Positions 26,409 to 33,168 of a DNA stretch of 35,181 bases are shown here, piece by piece. The notes below the pieces were generated by a model. It ran no database searches, was not told the origin of the DNA, and worked only from the letters and a program-made list of their open reading frames with translations. This DNA is from Alphaproteobacteria bacterium. GTDB taxonomy: Bacteria > Pseudomonadota > Alphaproteobacteria > Puniceispirillales > Puniceispirillaceae. Where the stretch lies: positions 1 to 35,181 of the forward strand of contig WTHV01000151.1 of NCBI GenBank assembly GCA_011525265.1, read 5' to 3'. The translations under genes and the position numbers were made by a program. Within the stretch, counting starts at the first letter, position 1. Every line of letters begins with the position of its first letter.

Positions 26409-27171
26409 GCTCTGTCTTGTTGGCATTGGCACAGGCAATCCTGATCATGTCACCATGCAGGCTATTTCGGCATTACGGTCTGTTGATATCATCATTGTGC
26501 CACGCAAAGGTGATAAGAAAAGCGACTTAGCTGATTTGCGTCATCAGATTTGTGAGACATTGCTTGGCGATGACAGCCCGCCTTTGTTTGAATTTGATTT
26601 GCCTGTGCGCGATGATAAGAAGGCCTATTTTTCAGCTGTGGATGACTGGCATGATGCCATTGCCGCTGTCTGGCAAGAGGCGATAGATACCGCGGCGGAT
26701 AATTTGCAAAAACCCGTATCATCAGTTGGGCTTCTCATCTGGGGTGACCCGTCCTTATATGATAGCTCTTTGCGCATTGCCTCGCGCCTGTCGCCTGAGC
26801 CGAACATCACGATGATACCAGGGATTACATCAGTGCAAGCTTTGACCGCAGGCCATAAGATACCAGTGAATGAAATTGGCAAACCCTTTATGGTTACCAC
26901 TGGTCGGCAATTGCGTGATAGCGGCTTTCCAGATGATGCTGATACCATCATTGTGATGCTTGATGGGCATTGTGCGTTTCAAACGCTTGATAGGAAGGCC
27001 TATCATATTTGGTGGGGCGCCTATCTTGGGATGGAGAATGAAATCCTGATAGAGGGCGCTTTGCATGAGGTTTGTGATAAGATTATCGAAACACGCCAAT
27101 TAGCACGTACAGCGCATGGGTGGTTGATGGATTGTTATATGCTGCGGCGGCTTGGCAAAAAAGAGGAATAA
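26401..27171 (+). CDS. cobF: Precorrin-6A synthase (deacetylating), C1-methyltransferase
   Basis: Methylates C1 and releases the acetyl group extruded during ring contraction. CobF exists only in the aerobic route, so with CobG it fixes the pathway type. 256 residues of the tetrapyrrole methylase fold: LVGIGTGNPDHVTMQA at the N-terminus, then IIVPRKGDKKSDLADLR and LIWGDPSLYDSSLRIA, typical of CobF. I start at the ATG at 26401, five bases after GAGGG; the gene overlaps the end of cobA. Confidence 0.95.
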   Translation: MIELCLVGIGTGNPDHVTMQAISALRSVDIIIVPRKGDKKSDLADLRHQICETLLGDDSPPLFEFDLPVRDDKKAYFSAVDDWHDAIAAVWQEAIDTAADNLQKPVSSVGLLIWGDPSLYDSSLRIASRLSPEPNITMIPGITSVQALTAGHKIPVNEIGKPFMVTTGRQLRDSGFPDDADTIIVMLDGHCAFQTLDRKAYHIWWGAYLGMENEILIEGALHEVCDKIIETRQLARTAHGWLMDCYMLRRLGKKEE

Positions 27172-27175
27172 AATA

Positions 27176-28045
27176 ATGAGCGCAGGGCGTATATTTATTT
27201 TTGGGCTTGGCTATGTCGGACAACATCTAGGCCACGCGCTTGCCGCGCAAGGCTGGCATATTACGGGCACAACAAGGCGGCCTGAGTTACTGCGCAGTCA
27301 GCTGCCATCTGATTGGGATATTCTGGCATTTCAAGATGATGCGCCAATGGCCGATTTATCAGACCATCTTGCTAAGGCCACCCATCTTATCACCACAATC
27401 TCAGCGATTGGCGGCTATGATCCTGTGATGCGCCATCATGCAAAAGAGCTTGCCGCATTTGATGGCTGGGCAGGCTATGTGTCCGCCACATCTGTTTATC
27501 CCGATCAAAAAGACGGGTTTGTTGATGAAAGCGTACCAGCGGCCCCTGCTACCAAAAGAGGGCAGGCCCGCCTTGAGGCAGAAAATTTATGGCTAGAGGT
27601 CTGCAAGGCAGAGATTTTGCGTGTTGCAGGTATTTATGGCCCACAGCGCAATGCCATTCGCGCGCTCTTGGATGGCAAAGCGCGCATTATCGAAAAAGAT
27701 GGGCAATTGTCAAATCGCATTCACCAAAGTGATATTACGTCAATTATATTGGCCGCGATGGCAAAACCGCGTGCGGGGCGCATCATTAATTTATGTGATG
27801 ATGAGCCAGCGGCACAAGGTGATGTGGTACGTTTTGCGGCTAAGCTTCTTGATGTTGAGCCGCCAACGCCTGTGGCCTTTGAGGATGCTGACCTGACGCC
27901 AATGGCACGGTCATTTTACGTCTCAAAGCGTAAATTGAAATCATCACTTGTCGGGCCCGAATTAGGGGTGAATTTGCGCTATCCTACCTATCGCGAAGGC
28001 TTGAGGGCTTTGTTGGAATTTGAAGTGGCAAAGGGCAAATCGTGA
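27176..28045 (+). CDS. Extended-SDR NAD(P)-binding protein (YeeZ-like epimerase/dehydratase family)
   Basis: A 289-residue Rossmann protein starting at the ATG at 27176, after AGAGGA. The dinucleotide site is IFGLGYVGQHLGHAL and a later segment reads YVSATSVYPDQ. The usual catalytic YxxxK pair of SDR enzymes is not evident. It resembles the YeeZ-type NAD-dependent epimerase/dehydratase group, whose substrates are poorly known. It begins four bases after cobF and is likely cotranscribed, so a role linked to cobalamin or its cofactors is possible but unproved. Confidence 0.75.
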   Translation: MSAGRIFIFGLGYVGQHLGHALAAQGWHITGTTRRPELLRSQLPSDWDILAFQDDAPMADLSDHLAKATHLITTISAIGGYDPVMRHHAKELAAFDGWAGYVSATSVYPDQKDGFVDESVPAAPATKRGQARLEAENLWLEVCKAEILRVAGIYGPQRNAIRALLDGKARIIEKDGQLSNRIHQSDITSIILAAMAKPRAGRIINLCDDEPAAQGDVVRFAAKLLDVEPPTPVAFEDADLTPMARSFYVSKRKLKSSLVGPELGVNLRYPTYREGLRALLEFEVAKGKS

Positions 28046-28074
28046 TAGCAGACATAGCAGCTAGAGGCATTGGC

Positions 28075-28512
28075 TTACTTATCTGTCCCGGGGTCTAATA
28101 AGGCTAGCAGGTCTAGCAAGGTTTCATATTTGTCCTGCCCAAGACGCGTTTTAAAGTCAGCAACAATTTGTGCTGTTTGTGCCGCGCGGTCATCAATGAT
28201 CTTTTGACCGGTGCGCGTGATTTCAATAATTTGGCGCCGCCTATCTGTCGTATCTCGCGTTTGTGTTACGAGCCCCTTTGTGCGCAAGGTTGAGGCAATG
28301 CGGGTGAGGCTTGGAAAAAGCAAGCTGGACCTATCAGCAAGTGTCTTTGTATCCATCGGGCCATAGTCTGCTAAAACACGCAAAACACGCCATTGCTGTT
28401 CTGTGATGCCAGTCTGTGAGAGCATATCGCGAATAGGCCCCATCACACCCTCGCGCGCACGGATAAGCGCAATAGGCAATGATCGTGATGTTGGCGGCAA
28501 TATGTTTGTCAT
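28075..28512 (-). CDS. hpaR: MarR-family regulator of homoprotocatechuate degradation (HpaR/HpcR type)
   Basis: A 145-residue winged-helix repressor of the MarR family. ITEQQWRVLRVLADYG and LFPSLTRIASTLRTKGLV form the DNA-binding region, with TDRRRQIIEITRTGQ in the wing, all as in HpaR. I use the ATG at 28512, five bases after GAGGG; a TTG at 28524 lies upstream. It is divergent from hpaF and the ring-cleavage operon, the usual HpaR arrangement. Family members are released by the aromatic substrate or an intermediate. The ligand here is inferred to be a hydroxyphenylacetate-type compound. Confidence 0.88.
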   Translation of the reverse strand: MTNILPPTSRSLPIALIRAREGVMGPIRDMLSQTGITEQQWRVLRVLADYGPMDTKTLADRSSLLFPSLTRIASTLRTKGLVTQTRDTTDRRRQIIEITRTGQKIIDDRAAQTAQIVADFKTRLGQDKYETLLDLLALLDPGTDK

Positions 28513-28538
28513 AGAAACCCTCAATTTTCCCCGATATA

Positions 28539-28568
28539 ATTATGGCACCACAGGGCAACTATTGACAA
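28539..28568 (-). promoter_or_regulatory. Probable hpaR promoter
   Basis: TTGTCA (28568-28563) and CATAAT (28544-28539) stand 18 bases apart on the minus strand, about 27 bases before the hpaR start. The -35 hexamer overlaps the -35 of the divergent hpaF promoter. Confidence 0.45.
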
Positions 28569-28591
28569 TAACACAGTTTCTTATTTACGGT
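28562..28591 (+). promoter_or_regulatory. Possible hpaF operon promoter
   Basis: A perfect TTGACA (28562-28567) is followed after 18 bases by the weak -10 TACGGT (28586-28591). The start would fall close to the palindrome at 28600, fitting repression by a bound regulator. Confidence 0.4.
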
Positions 28592-28599
28592 CATAATAA

Positions 28600-28611
28600 T
28601 TAACATGTTAA
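28600..28611. promoter_or_regulatory. Perfect palindrome, probable HpaR operator
   Basis: TTAACATGTTAA is a perfect 12-base palindrome between the putative hpaF promoter and the hpaF start, touching its ribosome site. The divergent MarR-type gene makes it the natural operator candidate. No second copy was seen in this intergenic region. Confidence 0.55.
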
Positions 28612-28620
28612 GGATTAATG

Positions 28621-29010
28621 ATGGCGCATTTTCACATCGACTATTCTGCAAACCTTGAAACAATCATTGATATGACAGCGTTATGCGAGGCAATCCGCGC
28701 CTGTGCAGCGGCTAGTGAGACATTCCCCACAGCAGGTGTTCGTGTGCGTGCAACGCGCGTGGATCATTATGCGATGGCAGATGGTCATAAGGCTCATGGT
28801 TTTATTGATATGTCTGTGCGACTTCGTGCGGGGCGTACTGATGAGGTGAAACAGCAAGCAATGGCAGAGATTTTTGCAACATTAAAAGACTTCACCGCAC
28901 AGGCTATGGAAACCCATTCCATCGCCATTTCAGCAGAGATGCGTGATATTGATGCTGACCTGTCACCGAAATTTGGCAATGTACGCGACCATATGGAGGG
29001 CACGCAATGA
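28621..29010 (+). CDS. hpaF: 5-carboxymethyl-2-hydroxymuconate isomerase family protein lacking Pro1
   Basis: A tautomerase-superfamily protein of about 129 residues matching HpaF/CHMI. Conserved segments are FPTAGVRVRATRVDHY, MADGHKAHGFIDMSV, LRAGRTDEVK and SAEMRDIDADLSPKFGN. The start is the ATG at 28621, six bases after AAGGA; an ATG at 28618 is also in frame. The expected role is tautomerising 5-carboxymethyl-2-hydroxymuconate in homoprotocatechuate breakdown. The family normally uses the N-terminal proline left after Met removal (MPHF), but here the codon is GCG, giving MAHF, so the catalytic base is changed. It overlaps hpaE by four bases. Confidence 0.85.
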   Translation: MAHFHIDYSANLETIIDMTALCEAIRACAAASETFPTAGVRVRATRVDHYAMADGHKAHGFIDMSVRLRAGRTDEVKQQAMAEIFATLKDFTAQAMETHSIAISAEMRDIDADLSPKFGNVRDHMEGTQ

Positions 29011-30518
29011 GCGTTTTAGATGAAAATATTAAAAAGCTTGAAGGCTATCTTGCTCGCTTTAAAGATACAGGCATTTTAAATCGTATCGCAGGCCAAGATG
29101 TGGTGGGATCGCAAGGGGCGTTCCAGACAATTTCACCTGTTGATAAATCTGTTATTTGTGATGTTGCCCATGGTGATGCCACAGATATTGATGCTGCAGC
29201 AAGTGCTGCCCATGATGCTTTTGCGGCGTGGCGTGATATGCCAGCAGAAGAGCGCAAGAGCATTTTGATCCGCATTGCTGATGCCATTGAGGCACGCGCA
29301 GAAGAGATTGCGCTTTGCGAATGTTGGGATACAGGACAGGCTTTTAAATTTATGTCAAAGGCCGCTTTGCGTGGGGCAGAGAATTTCCGCTATTTTGCTG
29401 ATCAAGTGGTTCAAGCGCGTGATGGTCAACATTTGAAATCGCCGACATTGATGAATGTCACCACAAGAGTCCCCATTGGCCCTGTTGGTGTTATCACGCC
29501 TTGGAATACCCCGTTCATGCTATCAACATGGAAGATTGCGCCTGCCCTTGCGGCTGGTTGTACAGTTGTCCATAAGCCTGCCGAAGCCTCCCCACTTACG
29601 GCGCGTTTGCTTGTTGAGATTGCCGAGGAAGCTGGTTTGCCAAAAGGTGTATTAAATACCGTTAATGGCTTTGGCGAAGTGGCAGGTAAGGCACTTTGTG
29701 AACATCCCAAGATTAAGGCTATTGCCTTTGTTGGTGAAAGCCGCACAGGTAGCCTCATCACCAAACAAGGGGCAGATACCCTAAAGCGCAATCACCTTGA
29801 ATTAGGGGGCAAAAACCCCGTGATTGTATTTGATGATGCAGACCTAGAACGCGCACTTGATGCAGCTATTTTCATGATCTATTCCATCAATGGGGAGCGC
29901 TGTACCTCATCATCTCGGCTGTTGGTTCAAGACACAATCCAAGAGGCGTTTGAGGCCAAATTAATAGAGCGTGTGAATCATATCACAGTTGGCCACCCGC
30001 TTGATCCCAAGACAGAAGTTGGCCCACTTGTCAGCCAAGAGCATTTTGACAAGGTGACAAGCTATTTTGAAATTGCAAAACAAGATGGTGCGACAATTGC
30101 GGCAGGAGGTAGAGCGGTCGGTGATGAAGGGTATTTCATCCGCCCGACTTTATTCACAAAGGCGCATAATAAAATGCGTATTGCACAAGAGGAAATCTTT
30201 GGCCCTGTTCTTACCTCGATTGCTTTTTCAACCGAAGAAGAGGCTCTTGCGATTGCCAATGATACGGCCTATGGCTTAACAGGTTATGTATGGACAAATG
30301 ATTTGACCCGCGCTTTGCGCTTTACTGATAAGCTAGAAGCTGGAATGATTTGGGTTAATTCTGAAAATGTCCGTCACCTGCCAACACCATTTGGCGGCGT
30401 CAAAGCAAGCGGCATTGGCCGTGATGGCGGTGATTGGTCATTTGAGTTTTATATGGAGCAAAAGCATATTGGTTTTGCAACTGGTCAGCATAAAATCACA
30501 AAATTGGGAGCATTGTAA
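29007..30518 (+). CDS. hpaE: 5-carboxymethyl-2-hydroxymuconate semialdehyde dehydrogenase
   Basis: NAD-dependent aldehyde dehydrogenase of 503 residues. The catalytic pair is Glu265 in LELGGKNP and Cys299 in NGERCTSSS. The cofactor-site segment VGVITPWNTPFMLSTWK is present. Sequence type and neighbours match HpaE, which oxidises the semialdehyde from ring cleavage to the dicarboxylic acid for HpaF. GGAGGG precedes the ATG; the start overlaps hpaF (ATGA) and the stop overlaps hpaD (TAATG). A betaine-aldehyde or other ALDH would be the alternative without this context. Confidence 0.93.
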   Translation: MSVLDENIKKLEGYLARFKDTGILNRIAGQDVVGSQGAFQTISPVDKSVICDVAHGDATDIDAAASAAHDAFAAWRDMPAEERKSILIRIADAIEARAEEIALCECWDTGQAFKFMSKAALRGAENFRYFADQVVQARDGQHLKSPTLMNVTTRVPIGPVGVITPWNTPFMLSTWKIAPALAAGCTVVHKPAEASPLTARLLVEIAEEAGLPKGVLNTVNGFGEVAGKALCEHPKIKAIAFVGESRTGSLITKQGADTLKRNHLELGGKNPVIVFDDADLERALDAAIFMIYSINGERCTSSSRLLVQDTIQEAFEAKLIERVNHITVGHPLDPKTEVGPLVSQEHFDKVTSYFEIAKQDGATIAAGGRAVGDEGYFIRPTLFTKAHNKMRIAQEEIFGPVLTSIAFSTEEEALAIANDTAYGLTGYVWTNDLTRALRFTDKLEAGMIWVNSENVRHLPTPFGGVKASGIGRDGGDWSFEFYMEQKHIGFATGQHKITKLGAL

Positions 30519-31501
30519 TGCCCGTACCTGCGCCAAATCTCTATCCTGATTTTAACACAATACGCCTCAGCCATCTGTGCTTGAATGTTGCTGATCTGGG
30601 CGTATCAAAAACCTTTTACACAGATATCCTTGGGATGCAGGTAACAGATGAAACTGACAGCCATATCTATTTGCGCGCGATGGAAGAACGTGGTCACCAT
30701 TGTGTGATTTTACAGAAATCAGATCAGCCAGGCACGGTTGAGGTTCTCGGTTTTAAGACGTTTGATGAGGATGATGTTGATCGCGCTGAAGCCTATTTCA
30801 AGGCAAAAGGGCGCCCAACACAATGGGTGGAACGCCCTTATCAAGGCAAAACACTGCTGACATCTGATAATATGGGCATACCGCTTGAGTTTTATCATAA
30901 GATGGATCGCCTTGCGCCAATTCATCAAAACTATGCGCTATATCGCGGTGTAAAGCCCTTGCGTATCGATCATTTTAATTGCTTTAGCCATGATGTTGAT
31001 GCCTCTGTGGCATTTTATTCAGATTTCGGTTTCCGCGTTACAGAATATACCGAAGATGAAAAGAGCAAAAAATTATGGGCAGCATGGATGCACCGTAAAG
31101 GTGGTGTTCATGATATGGCTTTTACAAATGGCACAGGCCCGCGTATGCACCATGTCGCCTTTTGGGTGCCAACGCCATTGAATATCATTGATTTGCTTGA
31201 TTTGATGGCCACCACCGGTTATGTCGCGAATATTGAGCGTGGGCCCGGTCGCCATGGTATCTCGAACGCCTTTTTCTTATATATTCTAGATCCAGATGGG
31301 CACAGAATCGAGATTTATTGCTCAGACTATCAAACAGTCGATCCAGACCTTGAGCCTATTAAATGGGATTTAACTGACCCGCAAAGGCAAACGCTATGGG
31401 GCGCTGCTGCACCAGAAAGCTGGTTCAAGCATGGCACAAAATTTGTGGGTGTTGATACAAAAGAGTCGGACATTACAGCAAGTCCGATAATCGCCCCATG
31501 A
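30518..31501 (+). CDS. hpaD: 3,4-dihydroxyphenylacetate (homoprotocatechuate) 2,3-dioxygenase, type I extradiol (VOC fold)
   Basis: A two-module vicinal-oxygen-chelate extradiol dioxygenase, 327 residues. The metal ligands His152 (RIDHFNCF), His212 (MHHVAFWV) and Glu265 (HRIEIYCSD) fall within three positions of the His155, His214, Glu267 set known for Brevibacterium/Arthrobacter HPCD. It cleaves the ring of homoprotocatechuate next to the diol to give the semialdehyde used by HpaE. The E. coli HpaD is of the unrelated LigB type, so this cluster uses the other fold. A catechol 2,3-dioxygenase is possible, but the HpaE/HpaF/HpaH neighbours favour homoprotocatechuate. Confidence 0.92.
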   Translation: MPVPAPNLYPDFNTIRLSHLCLNVADLGVSKTFYTDILGMQVTDETDSHIYLRAMEERGHHCVILQKSDQPGTVEVLGFKTFDEDDVDRAEAYFKAKGRPTQWVERPYQGKTLLTSDNMGIPLEFYHKMDRLAPIHQNYALYRGVKPLRIDHFNCFSHDVDASVAFYSDFGFRVTEYTEDEKSKKLWAAWMHRKGGVHDMAFTNGTGPRMHHVAFWVPTPLNIIDLLDLMATTGYVANIERGPGRHGISNAFFLYILDPDGHRIEIYCSDYQTVDPDLEPIKWDLTDPQRQTLWGAAAPESWFKHGTKFVGVDTKESDITASPIIAP

Positions 31502-32355
31502 TGCGCTTTACCACTTTTTCTGTCGATGGCAGATTTTATTATGGCGCGGTTACGGATGAGGGGATGATTGCCCTGAATGATAGATTCCCGCAATGGCCGA
31601 CTTTGCGTGATGTTATAGAGGCAGGCGGTTTGGGTGAATTGACAAAGGAAGCTGAGGGCGCGCTCATCACCCATAAAGCGTTTCAGTTTGAGATGGTCAT
31701 GCCAAATGCCAGACGTATTTTGTGCGTTGGTGTGAATTTTCCTGATCGAAATGCCGAATATAAAGATGGCAGTGAACAGCCAAAATATATGTCACTATTC
31801 CCGCGCTTTGCCTCTGGTTTTACAGGTCACAACCAGCCTTTGATCAGACCGCCTGAAAGTCACCAATTAGATTATGAAGGTGAGGTGGCGATTGTAATTG
31901 GCAAAAGGGGTCGTCGTATCTCACAAGAGGCCGCTTATGACCATATTGCGGCTTTGACCATTTGTAATGAAGGCACAATTCGTGATTGGGTGCGCCATGC
32001 TAAATTCAATGTCACGCAAGGCAAAAATTGGGATAAGTCAGGTGCGATTGGCCCATGGCTTGTGCCATTTACCGATGCTTCTCAGCTTGATGATGCGCGT
32101 ATTGTAACACGGGTGAATGGTGAGGTGCGCCAAGATGATAAACTGCGGCGCATGATGCACCCTATTCGCCGCGAGATCGAATATATCTCAACCTTCATGA
32201 CGCTTGAAGCAGGTGATATCATTGTCACAGGCACGCCAACAGGCTCTGGTGCGCGTTTAGACCCACCACAATATTTGAAGCCAGGTGATATTGTTGAAGT
32301 TGAAGTAAATGGCATTGGCACTTTGCGTAATATGATTGAGGATGAACAGCTATGA
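31498..32355 (+). CDS. hpaG: Fumarylacetoacetate-hydrolase-family isomerase/decarboxylase (HpaG-like, single domain)
   Basis: An FAH-fold protein of 285 residues. Metal-site segments are QLDYEGEVAIVIG, then NVTQGKNWDKSGAIGPW and VTGTPTGSGARLDPP. The place in the cluster suggests the decarboxylation and isomerisation of 5-oxopent-3-ene-1,2,5-tricarboxylate. E. coli HpaG has two such modules in one chain, while here there is one, so it may perform both steps or need a partner encoded elsewhere. The start ATG overlaps the hpaD stop; a second ATG three bases later is possible. The stop overlaps hpaH. Confidence 0.85.
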   Translation: MMRFTTFSVDGRFYYGAVTDEGMIALNDRFPQWPTLRDVIEAGGLGELTKEAEGALITHKAFQFEMVMPNARRILCVGVNFPDRNAEYKDGSEQPKYMSLFPRFASGFTGHNQPLIRPPESHQLDYEGEVAIVIGKRGRRISQEAAYDHIAALTICNEGTIRDWVRHAKFNVTQGKNWDKSGAIGPWLVPFTDASQLDDARIVTRVNGEVRQDDKLRRMMHPIRREIEYISTFMTLEAGDIIVTGTPTGSGARLDPPQYLKPGDIVEVEVNGIGTLRNMIEDEQL

Positions 32356-33152
32356 CGCCTGAAGAGCATAGACAAGCTGCGGCAGATTTATTACAGGCAG
32401 AGGAGACGCGCACGCAAATCGGGCTGTTGACAAAGCAGTATCCTGATATGGGGATGGATGATGCGTATGAAATTCAAAATGCGATTTATCAGGCGAAGCT
32501 TGAAAAAGGGCGTCATGTTATCGGTTGGAAAATTGGTCTGACCTCAAAAGCCATGCAATATGCGCTGAATATTGATATCCCTGATAGCGGTATTTTGTTT
32601 GATGATATGGGTTTTGATTGCGGGGCCACTGTACCAAAAGGGCGCTTTATTCAACCGCGTATCGAAGCTGAGATCGCCTTTGTCATGAAATCATCTCTGG
32701 GCGGGGCGGATGTCACGCGTGAAGATGTAATAGCGGCAACAGATTATGTGGCGCCCTCACTTGAAATTCTTGATACACGTATTGTGCGCCTTGATGCGCA
32801 GACAGGGAAAACACGCACAGTCTTTGATACGATTAGTGATAATGCGGCAAATGCCGGTATTGTGTTGGGGCGCGAAAAGCACGCCGTCACTGATTTTGAT
32901 TTACGATGGGTTGGTGCAATTACCTCGCGCAATGATGCGGTTGAGGAAACAGGCCTAGGTGCAGGCGTTTTGAATGACCCGATAGAAAGTGTCGTATGGC
33001 TTGCCAGACGCATGGCACATTATGGTCAGAGCATTGCCCCTGGTCAGATTATTTTGTCAGGCAGTTTCATCAGACCTGTTGAATGTCCCTCACAAACTCA
33101 TATCCACGCTGACTTTGGTGATTTTGGCTCGGTAGATATTTCCTTCGCCTAG
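32352..33152 (+). CDS. hpaH: 2-oxo-hepta-3-ene-1,7-dioate hydratase
   Basis: A 266-residue member of the hydratase/decarboxylase branch of the FAH superfamily, related to MhpD and HpaH. GWKIGLTSKAMQ, RFIQPRIEAEIAFVM and VAPSLEILDTRI are conserved. It hydrates the oxo-heptenedioate for the HpaI aldolase, which is not in this window. GAGGATG precedes the ATG, and the start overlaps hpaG by four bases. It is the last gene of hpaFEDGH and is convergent with the monooxygenase gene 13 bases away. Confidence 0.92.
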   Translation: MTPEEHRQAAADLLQAEETRTQIGLLTKQYPDMGMDDAYEIQNAIYQAKLEKGRHVIGWKIGLTSKAMQYALNIDIPDSGILFDDMGFDCGATVPKGRFIQPRIEAEIAFVMKSSLGGADVTREDVIAATDYVAPSLEILDTRIVRLDAQTGKTRTVFDTISDNAANAGIVLGREKHAVTDFDLRWVGAITSRNDAVEETGLGAGVLNDPIESVVWLARRMAHYGQSIAPGQIILSGSFIRPVECPSQTHIHADFGDFGSVDISFA

Positions 33153-33168
33153 ACAGGTTTGTCTTTTA
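33151..33168 (+). terminator. Weak hairpin with T-run at the hpaH/monooxygenase junction
   Basis: AGACA and TGTCT pair around a four-base loop beginning in the hpaH stop, followed by TTTATC. The stem is only five base pairs, so termination would be inefficient. Confidence 0.3.
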
